Assembly (NCBI GenBank): GCA_024362935.1
Contig: JANCRA010000005.1
Location: 17,806,235-17,870,234 of the forward strand
Direction of reading: 5' to 3'
From: Setophaga petechia
Lineage: Eukaryota > Chordata > Aves > Passeriformes > Parulidae
Length of the DNA: 64,000 nucleotides
Part shown: in pieces, positions 14,159 to 26,778 of the stretch
How the letters are laid out: each line of letters opens with the position of its first letter
Position numbering within the stretch: the first letter of the stretch is position 1
Notes under the pieces: generated by a model
Database searches by the model: none
What the model was told of the DNA's origin: nothing
What the model saw: the letters and a program-made list of their open reading frames with translations, nothing else
Translations under genes and position numbers: made by a program

Positions 14159-17100
14159 AAATAAACTTCAGAAATTGCCAACTGATTATCTTAAAATTTA
14201 ATCTAGATATAGATATTTCAAAGTAATTTGGTTTCCTGTTTGTAGGATGGGACAAGGTGGCCAAGGAGAGAAGAAACCTCTCCTCAATGCACAGCTGAGG
14301 AGAGGATCCAAGATGCCAGTCTTGTCCCAAGGCTCCAAGGGAGGGCTGCCACCCCTTCTGCACCGTGCACATTGGTGAAAGCTCTTGGTCAGCCCTGAAA
14401 TGCAAATTAGGACCCACAAATTCAGTGCTCATGCAAGTTCTGATGCCCCTCACTTGAAATAAATAACTGAATAAACTAGAATAAGATTTGCTGCTTTACC
14501 TGTTCTCTTATATATCACTCGGGAGATTCCTACAGATTCAAAATGGATTTAGGGAATAATTAGAAAAATTTAAATGGCTGTCATTCATCAACACTGAGAA
14601 CAGAACTCTCAAATCCTAAACCCTCTTTAGCGCAAATGCTTTGAATGAAGCAGCTCTTACAAATGCTCTACTGGGCATAACCAAATGTCCTAAGCAGGAA
14701 TACAGACTGAGCTACTGAATTGAGGTAAGAGCAAAATGGGAAATGCCCAGTTTCAGAGCAGGCAATAGTTTAAAATTAAATTCATTAGAGAATGCATTTT
14801 AATTAAAAAAGGAAACAACCCTGAGTATTTCACCAACTTTCTATTTCTTTAAACTTTCTTTTATGAATATTTCTTTTTAATGGCAAGCACTTCATTTGCA
14901 TTAATAATTTTAATGTATTTTTTCACAGTTTTCAGCCATTTTTAAATTTGAGCTTCTTTTTTTTTTCATAGATGCAACCACATTTCTCAATGTTTGGGAA
15001 AAATACCACCCCAAACAATAACCTCCAAAGGAACACGCAGTTCATTCACTAGGAATCCAAACAAATTTGAACAGCTCAGAAAGAACACAGCTTTTCAATA
15101 GTTAATATTCCATCCATTTAATATCTCTAATTATTTTCCCTCTGCAGCTTTGATGGGTAGTTATAGCCTGGAATAAAAACACGGTGGTAAGGACGACTGC
15201 ACAGCAAGGTTAAGTGCCTTCTTGTCTTCAGTACCAATAATTACCTTTAAAAAAAAAAAGCTGTTTTCAGGTTTGACAGTTAATTTACTAATGAGTACGT
15301 GGACCCAATTTATAATAAAGCAATATTGACCAGAAATAATCCCACATTGGTACTCATTCGAATTATTTTATTGTTCAAGTCTCCTATTAAATAAATTGGA
15401 AAAGATTAATTTTGCAAGATGGATTGTCAGAGGCTGCTGCATAAACTAGATACATGTCAGCACTAAGTTTAATTATTGATCACAATACAATAGTGCTGAG
15501 TATTCCAATCCCCAAACAGCTTCCAGTAACTATCAGCAGATTCCAAATATAGAAACTGAAGGGAAAAAATTTGATTGCAGATGACTACATTTTAAAATAA
15601 ATAAATAATTCATTAGCACCCAATAAAAAAATAATTTTAAAGTACAATTCAGATCACTCACTAGAACATATAACAAGTAATCAGAAAATGAAAGTGCCTC
15701 CTTTCATGTGACAAACCCTAATGAAGTAGCATAATGTGCTTTTGATCAGGGGATTCCTATGATTTACCAGTTCTGGAAGAGAAATGATAGTTGGAAATGG
15801 AGGTTGGTTGGAGCAGAGTCCCTCATTACAACCTGTCCTGTTGCAAAACAAATATAAATGTTGCAGGAAGTACAGTAGAAGACTGTACTTAGAGAAACAT
15901 GTAACAGGAAAGACGTGAGGATGCATCACTGGAAAGAAAACCATTTTCCAGCTCTAATTAAGTTCTCTAACTGTAGAAAGCAGCCTAACAGGACAATCCC
16001 AATGCTTTCTAGAAGCAGTCAGTAGTGGAGAGTTTTACTTTTAATTTTAGCAACTTCAGCAAATGGACATGATAAAAGCCTACCTGAGATTTTGCACCTA
16101 TTCCTTAAAAATCTCTCAGAAAAAAAAAAGAGGGGGATAAAATTATAGCCTGATGAAATTCAGTCTAGTTACTTTGTGAAGACTTTGAAGTCCAGATTAT
16201 AAAAGCTCTCTTAGATACAGGAATCAGCAGATAAATGTACTTAGAGATATATAGATATGTATGTATAGTAGCAGGAAAAATGGAAACAGTATACATTTCT
16301 TTAATACAATGACAGATATTAATATAATATTAGTATGGTCACTGCAAAGTAATTTTCACAGTTTAATTCTGTACAATTACCGTTTAAATTTATAGATTTT
16401 ATTAACTTTCCTATAAATAAGCTAATGAAGGAATGGCATAATTGTGAATTTTAGCATGGATTCTGAAAACTTTTAAACTTCCTCTGACCTTTCAAATAAT
16501 ATTTTCAGACTCTAACTCTGCTTCATTTAGAGCAAAAATAATTTTCCAAGCCAGTATCCAATATCACAGAGAGTCCAAGTCCACTTTAACATCATAAACA
16601 TCGCAGAAACAACTCCAAGGTAATTTGAAGATTATTAAAAAAATAAACAAGCCCTTTCAAGGCCTTTTTATTGCAGCAACAAAGTTCTAAATTTTACTCA
16701 TTGTTACAAATATCAGTGTTAACTCCTAAATCTGGGCTTCATCCAACACCTGCTGTAGACAATAAAATTGCCCCCTTGACTTAACCATGTGCTGGATCAT
16801 GTCCTTTGTGACAATTATAACACACTTACCAAATGTTACATCCCCAGACCAGGAGAATTTTTAATTGAGCTTTAAAAGTTTTTATTAAACTCTTGCTATA
16901 TTCCAAAAGACCAAACACAGCTTGCCACTGAGCCGTTCTCCTGGAGAATCTCCCAGGAGCACTAAACTCTTCTGATGAGTCTAAAGGAATGCTTGGCACA
17001 CTCACTGGTTTTCACAAGGTCTGTGACTGCCTTTGGCAGCCATTGAGCTCCTTTCAGCATAACCTGCTCTAACATGCTTATGCCAGTTTAGGAGTATTCC

Positions 17101-20100
17101 ACTAGCTCAGAGAAACTAATTAGTTCCAAAAAAAATTAGGCTATTACAAACTTCCTTAATATATACCCTAAAGTAATTTGAGGTGTAAAAGCAACATTGT
17201 GCTGGCCCTTACACCCACAGCCACTTTTATCTGGGCAAAGTCGTGGGCTCTCAGCCATTCCTTATGCTACTGAAGCCTGGATACAAGGTAGACAAAATTC
17301 TTTATACTGTGGGTCACTAATAGCATAAGATATTCCAGTCCATTTAATTCCCTTCCCCAGTTACAGCTGGTTTTAGGCACGCTGGCAAATGTAAGCATTT
17401 AAAAAATAATTTTAAAAAACAAACAAAAAGAGGAAAAAAAAACACACAGGAAAACAACCTGACCACTTCAAAATGAGGTTACAGAAGATGAAGGCTACAA
17501 AGTTAATAGAATTTTTGCATACGTCTAGGCATTCAGGATTTTTTTTAAATTATAAATTATGTTAAATGCAAAAGGTGTCTCTTAAGTTGCCTTCTCTAAA
17601 AAGCATGATTTCTCAGACTAGGTAGTCAGTTGAAATAGATTAAAGCATCCTTTCTGTCATCTCACCCCAACACTTCTATGAAGACGTAAGCACTTATTTT
17701 TAAGCACATATGGAGTCTGTTGGGGAGAAAAAAACAGCCCCTCACTTGCTTAAAGGTAGCACATGAATCTTTGCTCTATTAAAAACAAAGTCTTTTGAAG
17801 TCCCAGCAGCATTTTCCAAACACTACAAACAAACTTTTAGAGAAGCAGTTTTCACCTTAACTCAGTTAACTTAGTGCACACACAAAGGAAATGTGTTTAT
17901 ATCCCAAGAGATTCACAGCACAAAACATAATTATTCAGCGACAAGATTGTAATCTAAACCTCACAGATGAAGGCACATGTTTTCAGGAGGAATGATTTGG
18001 GAAAAGAAACAGTCCACAATCAATATTATTCTTTCATATTATTATTTCAATAATGCCTAGAGGTTGAAAAATGTAAGGGAATTACCATGACAAGTCTGTG
18101 TTTACAAACTGCACTATGATACTCTGGCCTGGAAAATCTCCATGGCAGTTGAGCCACCCAGCTCATTATCTATCTACCTGCCTCCCTCTCATTCTGAATG
18201 GATGCCTCTAACACAGTAAAACCCCCGGCTCTCTCCTCCACACCAGTCCCTTGGCAGGAACTGTATTTTTAGTTTTCCTCATCCTAGTAGGTTCTGTCAG
18301 ATTTGTTCCTGCAAATGAAGGACGTTTGCTTCATGACACTTGCTGCTTGCTCATTGGGCTACAACATCAGGAGGGCTGTGAAACTTCGACAGTCAGACAA
18401 ATATTTTTGTTGTTAAAGTTTAAAAAAACAGACAAGTACTGCCCCCTCCAGCAGCCTGTCTGCCAAGCTGGGGAAGCAATGGTGCCATGGGCTGGAAAGT
18501 TGCTTTCAACCTTCTTCATTAGGGTTAGAGGGGGAAAAAAACCCTGAACTACAAATCAAGTAATAAGTGTTTAGCAACTGTTGGACAATCACTCTTAATG
18601 AAGACTTGACATCTCCCCAGAAAGGGAATTTTGCCATTTGCTGAGGGGTTCTGAGCCTCGTCATGGCCTTAGAAGCTTATGGAAAGGACTGCAGCATTGA
18701 CCATGGCAGCATTCCCAGGGTAAACTGGCAGAGGGGGAGACCAGCAGCCAATATTGCAGCACATGGGGAGGTCCCAGCCTGCCTTGGGCAGTGCTGATGA
18801 GAAGGAGATATCATTGCTGATCATGAATTGTTAGTATTGAAGGCTATCAACTCTTTACTCCAGTAATAAATACAGGAATTCAGGTTGTGTGACTACACAA
18901 ATAATATTTACCAGAAATCAGATTCCAAAAGGAACTGTATGAATTTCATGCTTTAAACTGTAAATGTCACATCTAAATTTGAAAATTTGTTCATTTGTAA
19001 AAGATGTAAAATATCAGCAGTTGTATAGAACAGAAAAACCCGTCAATAAAACCTAAATCTGTTCAAAATCTGTCTAACATTATGAGAATTTACTTTTACC
19101 TTAGATTCAAGTCTTATTTTAAACTCAGAAAGAAATAGCCAGATTTAAACTGCCTTTCACTACAAGCCACCCAGAAATGCATACTATCAATGTGTGAAAA
19201 AATAATAGTAATTACTCGTAAATATCCTGTAAACATTTTATTCTCCTCAACCATGAAAAGCAAGAATTTCAAATACTTTCACAGAAAATTAAATAGTCAA
19301 AATTTCAGCCCATGCAGCTCAAACCTGAAAGCTAGTGTTGACTTTTATCATTGTTTTCAGTCAAAACAAAGGATATTTAATGAAAAAAGAACGAAAGTGG
19401 TCACTTTCACCTTTACCATACTCAAGGCCACCAAATGAATGGCTTTGCAGGGGCTCCAAGACTGGTAAAATTTGCCTTACCAAGTTTTTTTTTTATTCTC
19501 TATACCTCTTTATTTTTTCCTTCAAATATGAACAAACTAAAAAAATCCTGCATGGATGAAAATGATGAAATCAACCCAGAGAGAGTCATGGAGAGCAGCT
19601 TAGAGTTAAATAATGGAACAGCTTTGTGGTTACCATTCACACAGCTCTCAGAGTCGGGGCTATCAGGCAATGAAGTAGAATAATGAAGCTACTCCTTCAG
19701 ATAAGAGATCGGTTTTATAAATATGATCTTTTGTACAGCAGCTGTAGAGCTGTACACTTGAAAATAAGCTTGTCATATCTGGCAGCAGGTGAAGTGGCTC
19801 AGGTTTGTATGCTTATGAGTTTCTGGGAATATTAGTAAGTTTACAGAAATAAAAACAGAACAAAGAAATTCTCCAGGAGGAAAAGCTTGCTGGTGCATAG
19901 GAGCTGGTGGCTGAAAGCACACATACATGGTCAGCAGCCCGTTATCTGCGTGTGGCTTGGACAGCAGGGCTCACAACCATCATTTCTAACAGTGCAGGGC
20001 ATCTTTTTGCTTACATGGTGGAAACATCCCTTCTAAAACACCAGCATAGGAGTATATCCTCTTTCCAAGCTAGCACTAGGCTAACAGGGCAGTACCTAAT

Positions 20101-21808
20101 GAAATACATAAATAGATCTGACATCCCATCCATGGGGGACCACTGGACAGCACCAAGGCCATAAAATAGTGTACTGTGTGCTCAAACAATATGTGTATAT
20201 GCAGCATTGCAACGTTTGCCATGTGGTAATTCCACAACAATACTTGCAGGCATACTGAGCGGTGTTTTTTTATTTCCAGTTGTGTCATAAATAAATTCCT
20301 AAGAAATAGTGAGAAGTTCTTGAAAATTTTGATGTGCATTAATACATAGCTCTTTAAAATCTTATCACAAAAAATTAATTGAACAATCGTTTATTTCTTT
20401 TTTCAGGGCAAGAGAGTATTGATTTTCTCGTTTTGTGGGTCAATTTTTCTAGTTTAAAAAAAAATTACTGAATTCCCCAAGTTCTGATATATGGGGGTTT
20501 TTTTTCACTTTTCTTAAAAGACTGCTTTAGTTCTTCTATTGTTAACAGCCACAAAAAAAAATCATAAAAATGTTTTGCCTTTTTGTGATAAAGAAAAAAA
20601 TATTTTCTAGCCACTCCCAGCAATGTAAGTTCATCAGTGATTCTCAGTTCATAGGCTGAATATGCAGTTTTAGCATAAGAAGATTTTGCTTTTTCTGTCA
20701 CCACAACTCTGAAATCAATGTTGTTGCTGCAGGTGGCAGAAGCAACGTGAACAGCAAAGCCACCAGCACTGTCTACACATAAGGTATGTGCTAGGGAGGC
20801 TTGAAGGAGCATCAACAGAAATGTGTACTATGATGAGAGGGCTCTAAAAAAGCTTTAAGAAACTAGGAATACAATAACCAACTTTGTAGACACGAAGAGT
20901 GGAGTGTTGTGAATCAAGTATAAAAAAATTGAGGCTTCAGAGATGTGAAAGCAACAGTCAGTTGGAAAAATACATTACATGACTGCATGGGAAGAATGAA
21001 TGTGATCCAAGGGCTAGTTATTAGATTGAAGGAGACACAGATAATGTTTTTTACACCATTCATTTACTGATTGATTTTTAGGAAAGAAAGAGTCTGATTG
21101 CTTATCACTCCTTACTTCTCCTGTCCACCTCACCTATTTTCATAACAAATTCTTTTTGTCAAAGACTGCTCTTTCTCAAGTATTTGTGCAACACATAGCA
21201 CAGTGAAATTTCAGCCTTCACAGAGTCTCTGAAGAACAACTATTATATAAATTGTACAAAATGTGAACTACACAAAGTTACATTTCTTATTGTCTTTTTT
21301 ATTTATATATTTTTTGTATTTATTTTTTATTTTTTGTCTAAAAGCCCCAAAATTTTTTCTGACCAAGTATATTTTAGATCTTAATGCAAGAAATAAGATC
21401 TACTTCACTGAATAAATAAATTTTAATTTCTATCATAATAAGAAACACAGAGTATGTTTTATACATATAAGTAGCAATTTCAAAGGCTCCCTTGACTTTC
21501 AATGGAAGACTCTTGTGCATCCCTTGAGTCTCTAAAAGTGCTCTCTATCTAGTTTTGAAGGAGACAGAGAAATCATGGCTGAAGAAAACAACTGTAAAAA
21601 CACCTTTACAATACTGCTGCATTTTCTGTTATTTTAGTGCTTCACCACACTCTCCAATATTTTGATAATGTACTTCATAACATTTTCAATTAATTGATAC
21701 GAAGTTACAACACCTCAGAAGTAGCTACAGACACTGAATAATGATGAGATCATTGCACCATTCAGCATTTCTGAGAACAGTCAAATGACCTTAGAGAACA
21801 GATCTTCT
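14159..21808. other. Non-coding DNA with homeodomain-like AT motifs, no gene seen
   Basis: Beyond the inverted repeat, 14220-14440 is GC-richer than its surroundings and holds an octamer word ATGCAAAT near 14400. AT-rich stretches at 14750-14960, 15290-15500 and 16300-16460 have repeated TAATTA/ATTAAT words and look like possible conserved non-coding sequence. Patches at 18130-18540 and 18620-18820 are GC-richer, but I see no bounded exon. A short inverted repeat (TGTACAGC at 19732-19739, GCTGTACA at 19749-19756) is probably chance. Confidence 0.65.
14248..14329. other. Nested inverted repeat, hairpin-forming, in a GC-rich patch
   Basis: Outer arms 14248-14256 (TGGGACAAG) and 14321-14329 (CTTGTCCCA) pair over 9 bases. 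Inside, TGGC (14258-14261) can pair with GCCA (14315-14318). Inner arms 14277-14286 (CCTCTCCTCA) and 14296-14305 (TGAGGAGAGG) pair over 10 bases around a 9-base loop. The transcript of either strand could fold into an interrupted hairpin of about 82 nt. It might be a small-RNA-like hairpin or the remains of a short inverted-repeat element; the asymmetric internal loop argues against a canonical microRNA precursor. Confidence 0.5.
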
Positions 21809-21820
21809 CCAGCAGAGGGC
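21809..21820 (+). promoter_or_regulatory. Candidate CTCF binding site
   Basis: The 12-mer CCAGCAGAGGGC fits the vertebrate CTCF core CCASYAGRKGGC at all positions and is followed by AAG. It sits in otherwise AT-rich DNA, 138 bases left of a CR1 relic. CTCF organises chromatin loops and insulation, and a site in this orientation would face right. The match is seen; occupancy is inferred. Confidence 0.5.
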
Positions 21821-21957
21821 AAGTGCAGGAAGAGAGATAAATAATGAAGAAAAAGAGTCAGACCAAAAAAAAAAACCCAAAAAATAAGAGCATGCCAAAT
21901 GTGAGTGAATGGCCTGTATGTACTTTGTGCCCTGCCTCTGCATTAATGTTAACCAGC

Positions 21958-22280
21958 AGAATCATAGAATGGCTTGGGCTGGGGGGAGCCTTAAAGATCT
22001 TCTAGATCAAACCTTCATGCCACGGATGTGAACACCTTTCATCCTGATCAGGTTGCTCAGAGCCCATTCAGCCTGGCCTTTTACATATGGGCATTCACAG
22101 CTCCTCTGGGCAGTGCCTCACACCCTCTCAGTAGAGAATTTCCTCCTAATATCTCACTAATCTCCTCTCTTTGAGTTTAAAAGCCATTCACCCGTGTTCT
22201 ATCACTACGTGTCCCCACAAAAATCTTTCCCATCTTTCTTGTTGGCTCTCTTCAAGTATTGGAAGGCTGAAATTAGGACA
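21958..22280 (-). mobile_element. CR1 LINE 3'-end relic
   Basis: The plus strand begins AGAATCATAGAATGGCTTGG, the antisense of the CR1 3' terminal repeat. It continues through CATCCTGATCAGGTTGCTCA, GCCCATTCAGCCTGGCCTT, CTCCTAATATCTCACTAATC, GTTTAAAAGCCATTCACCC and TTGGCTCTCTTCAAGTATTG. The copy lies on the minus strand, is about 320 bases long, and breaks off at the right in unrelated sequence. It is closer to the usual avian CR1 consensus than the other copies here, so it may be the youngest insertion in the window. It is non-coding and inactive. Confidence 0.96.
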
Positions 22281-22394
22281 GAAATAGAGAGAAACAAAAT
22301 TATGTGATGGAATCTACAGCCCCTATATTTTCTACCTTACTTTCTATAAGGAAGATTTTGTCTAACTGGATTCATCCAGACTGCCAACCATTTT

Positions 22395-22514
22395 CCTCAT
22401 CCCCACCACCACTTCTTTTCACTTTCCCTAGTGTCTCTGGATTTCCCCTCTTCTCTTCCCAAATATTTTTGTTTTCTTCATTCTTCTCTTTTCCCCCACT
22501 TCCCCATTCCTTTT
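22395..22514 (+). repeat. Pyrimidine-rich tract
   Basis: About 120 bases strongly dominated by C and T, ending CCATTCCTTTTAGGG, which resembles a 3' splice site. A second short pyrimidine run ends CTTTCATAG at 22565. No convincing exon follows, so I call it low-complexity DNA. Confidence 0.7.
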
Positions 22515-22659
22515 AGGGCATCTGAGCCACAACATTTTTCCTTACTCTTCTCTGCTCTTTCATAGTCCCTTTCAAAGTGAGCTGAAGCTACTGCATGGAT
22601 GCTGAACAGGTGTTTGGAGAGGCTGCCTTTCTCTCCCCTATCCAAAAAGGCACCCATAG

Positions 22660-22800
22660 CAATGAGAAGAAAGAAGACAAGGAAAAAGCAAATAAAACAA
22701 AACAAAAAATAAAACCCCACAAATTAAAGAAAAAAGTGCAGATAAAAGAGAAACAGGTATGTGTAAGCCAGAGGGAAAAAAGAGAAGGTAGAGCTGAATA
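22660..22800 (+). repeat. A/purine-rich tract
   Basis: About 140 bases dominated by A with G, lying some 150 bases right of the pyrimidine-rich tract. It generates long frames on both strands that are compositional artefacts. Confidence 0.75.
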
Positions 22801-24741
22801 GAGAAGGAATTTAGACAAAAACAAGGGAATTTAAAACATGAAATCCAGGAAGCCAAAAAACCATGCTCATTTTTCAGATGAAAACATAAAGAAGTTGAAA
22901 AAAAAGGAGAACAAACCAGAAAAATTACTCTTATTCTAGGCAAAAATAAATAATTTAATGAAATTAAAACTACCCCAATGACCAGAAACAGAAAGAAGAG
23001 AGCAGAGAAAAAGACATGACAAAATACTGAGAGCAAAAAGATATATTGTTAAACAGCTGAGCAAGAGTTTAAAAAAAAAAGAAAGAATTATTTTAAAGTG
23101 CTTTAAGTGCAAATATTGTTTTCCCACATTTATCCTCCTTTAACTTTTTCTATCTTGGAAGCCAAAGAAGAAGAGGAGGAGAAGTGCAACAAGGAACCTG
23201 GAAATATGTGGGAGCATTCTTCTGTCACATCTTTGATCATCACCCTGACTCTGTATTAACCCATATGGTCACAGCAAGGGCAAGGGTTGAGGAGGACAGA
23301 TGGATTGGAAAGACAAGATTCCTAATGTGGTGATAAGGATTTTTTTCTTTTAAATTTTGAAAAAGAGCTGCCACACTTAAAATTTGTAATTTAGCATGCA
23401 TGCCACATGCACCAAGTTATCACATCTTCTGTTGACAGAAATGCTTTTCAGAAACAACTGGAGAACAAAATTTCTTTTCTACATTAAGTAGCTTTTTCTA
23501 GCTCTGAAATTTGACACAAGTTTGTTTTAAAGGTTAACCATATTTTAATTAATACTCAGGATTAATTCTGAAAGGAAAGGGGAAACAGCAATCTGTCTTT
23601 CCACTTATTAGTGGAAATGGTGACATAAAACTAGAAACTCACCCCCAAAATAGAACATGTTATAGCAGGAAGAAGTTGAAAGAAAGCTGTTTTCTCATCC
23701 TGACAGAAATTTCAAGATTTTTGCCCTATATCAGACTGTTTCTGACGCAGAAATACAAAAAATACTTATTTTCATAAAATACGAGAAACTGAATAATTTT
23801 CCTACTCAAAACAATCCTTGTTTTAACAATCTGAAATTTTTAAGAAAATAATGCTATAATTGTCTTGTCTTTTAAATGATATATAAGTTTTAACCCAGAC
23901 TGAAATCATTCTTGACCCAAAAAAAAGACACTTTCTCCATACCAAAGCAAGATCAAGACATTTCACCTGATCCTTTGTCAAAAATCTGCCTGAATCCATC
24001 AAAATGTGATCTCCCAGCAAATGTTGAATATTATTTTTCACCAAGAAATCTCTTTTTTTGATTACTACTTCACCTTGTAGAAACTTTCAACAGTTACTAG
24101 AGTAGATGAAGGCACCCCGAGGAGAAATGCCACACACTTTGGCACACAAGAGTTCATTCTGCAACAGGTCACCTTACCTATCTGCTAAGGGAGAGTGTGT
24201 CTGCAGATTATTTGTAGGCACCAAAGGGCAGAACACCCACCTTCCTTACAGACCATACAAATATGCTTTGTTCCCAAAGGCTGCAGTGATACAATCTGAC
24301 ATTAGCTTAAACTGTCTACCTTGGATACAGGAGCAGTTCAATATATTTCAACTCTAAGTAACATTGTTTTAACAAATTCATAATCCATCATTTATTTTCT
24401 GCCATAGAGATACTGTATTCTCTAGCCTTTCTTTTATATTCTCTCATCCTTACTGCACTCCATTTGCTCAGTTTATCTTTTTGTATTTACTGTATGTGAG
24501 AAATATTCAAACAAGGAAAAAATAAAGACACTTCTAGCGATGATCTCTCTTCTTTACATAATGTTCTGAAAGGTTCCACATGACAATGCTGGCAGATGTT
24601 GATGCGGGCAACGTTTTAGCTAAGCCAATGATTGACAGGTACACCATTATTTCTGCAATCTGGACTGACTGTTTCACAGAGTAAATGCTAATCCTTATCC
24701 ATTCAGTTGTTTCTTCGCATTATTCATTTTTCTCCCTCCAG

Positions 24742-24882
24742 TGTAGAAATGGCTTGTTTGTTGCACTCCCAATCCTGTGCCTCTGTGCCAATGGACACCA
24801 GACCGCAATGAACGCACCTGGACAACTATTCTCTGAGGAGGCCAGAGAAATGGTAGCCACTATAGCAAAGGCCTGCTCGTAA
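24742..24882 (+). other. Exon-like segment (possible terminal coding exon, unproven)
   Basis: A good 3' splice signal (ATTTTTCTCCCTCCAG, AG at 24740-24741) is followed by a 46-residue open frame ending at TAA 24880-24882. The tail LFSEEAREMVATIAKACS has the pattern of an amphipathic helix. The segment keeps several CpGs (ACCGCAATGAACGCACC, CTCGTAAAAGCCG) in a CpG-poor window. I recognise no protein family, and no partner exon is visible. A conserved non-coding element or chance are both plausible. Confidence 0.15.
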
Positions 24883-26778
24883 AAGCCGTGATTTGTGACT
24901 CCTGGAAGCCAAAGAACAATTCTCCTAGCTTCAATTAATTGAGACATACCTAGAGATTTTGTGTGCTTATGTAGGTATCTCATTTTATCAAGACTGCTTT
25001 GCATGCAGAAAAGATGCCTGAAAATATAAACCTATACCATAGCCTGTTTTAAATTAGCTCCTCCACAAAATACATGCTCAGGAGATCGAAGACTTTTACT
25101 GCATTTAATCGGACGTTAGCTTCTGAGTATTCCAAGGAGTGAATTGTGGGAGATTTTGATGCCATGGCATGTCAGGTTGGATTAGCAATGAAAGGAAAGC
25201 ACATTCTGAGCAATCTATCCAAAAAATGTAATTGCAACAAGAAAACACCTTGGGACAATGAAAAGGAAGTTTAAAGTGGTTTTGATTTGAGAATATTTTT
25301 CATCTTAGGTTTTGCCCTGAGAAAATCATTTTTGTGTAGCACAAGAGAGAAAAAGTTAGGTTTAACAAGTTGCATAAGACTAACCAATTCCAGAAGACAA
25401 AAACTGTGACAAGAAATTTTCACTCTAAGTGTCAGCAGGACGTTTATGCATAAGTCAGAGACATACATTATAACCATTTCCAAACAGACAAAAAAAGAGG
25501 TGAGTAGAGGATCACAGTCCATTCCTCATTTCTAAATTTTGGCATCTGAAAATGGTAAACCAGACTGGCACACATCATGGATCTGGACAGTTTGCACTTC
25601 CCACTGTTACTTTTTGGAGTTCGGTTTGCTGCGTTTAATTTTACAGGTAAAGAAGAATGTAATAAATTCAACAGATTGGGAACAAGCCTATGAAGACAAC
25701 AGCTCTTGTGGTATTCTGATCCAATCATTCTAACTGCAGCTCAAAGAAAAGTCTGTCCTTTTTACATACCATGTGGAGAGCCCAATTTTCAATTATTTTA
25801 ATGAAACAAGTACTTAATGTTTTCACCATATGACAATTATCATGCTAATAGAGGCTATTCCAACTTCTGTCAGACTTGATTAAAACACAGAATGCCTATG
25901 AGGTTAGGTGAAATTGCAAAAGGAAACCAATGGCAAATTGCCAAAAAGTATTTGCAATATTAGGAGATATACCCATGTACTGGTAATCCAAACATTACAA
26001 AGTTCATTTGCTTACTAAATCACAAGAAAAATATCAGTATATACTCCTGAATGAAAATATTTCCAGTAGAAATGTAGGTGAGTTATTTTGCAACACTCCT
26101 TTACAGATTGTGATTTTACTCCTCAATTCAAGAACATGCTTCTTGTACACCAAAAAATGTGGTTTGATGTTTAGGGTAGTATACCAGTTAACAGGTTACA
26201 AAATTAGATAAACTGTATTGCTCCTTTTGATATGTTTTGAAATATCTCTTCAAAATATTTGTCTGTGACTAGAAATAATTGATAAAGCATGCTGAAAAAC
26301 TTCAGGGTGTATTTTGCATGTGATTATATTTACTCCCAGTACATGGATCCAGCAAACTGTACATTTAACGAGTGGAAGAAATTTTGGACTGAGGAATGAA
26401 TCAAAATAGTTCCCAGCATAATGTGTACAAAAATCACATAAACCTCACATAAACAGACTTCAAAATTGGATGGTCTAGGCAACATTCCAGAGTGTAATTG
26501 TAGTTCCATGAACCTGAAGTGGCCCTGAAGACATTCTTTGACCAGCAGTTAAATCTGTAACTATCCTTTAAGAAACTTTGATTTGGTGGAGTATGAAAAG
26601 AGCAGCCTGACAGATAGCAAGCTGATATGACTGCAAAGGAAATTTCTACATATGCTGAAGGACAACAAAAAGTACTGATTTAAAAGGGAAAGGATATTTA
26701 TTAGTGGAGCCTGCATTTTCAATATCTGCCAGGGGTGAGGGGGTCTGATAGCTGATGTATTTAGAGTAGGCATCATCA

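Larger units (their letters stand above)
22281..26778. other. Non-coding DNA with pyrimidine and purine tracts, no confirmed gene
   Basis: This block contains the paired low-complexity tracts at 22395-22800, an exon-like segment at 24742-24882, and CpG-bearing patches at about 24538-24895 and 25087-25115. The 132-codon minus-strand frame at 22638-23036 is rich in Phe, Leu, Ser and Cys because it reads the complement of an A-rich tract; I do not regard it as a gene. Confidence 0.65.

Noticed and set aside
18251..18547. 98-codon plus-strand frame with a hydrophobic, signal-peptide-like start
   Set aside because: Its first codon is TTG, not ATG; the frame has no splice support and no recognisable family.
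19732..19756. 8-bp inverted repeat TGTACAGC/GCTGTACA
   Set aside because: Arms this short are expected by chance many times in 64 kb.
22638..23036. 132-codon minus-strand frame, apparently membrane-like
   Set aside because: It reads the complement of an A-rich tract; Phe, Leu, Ser and Cys dominate because of base composition.
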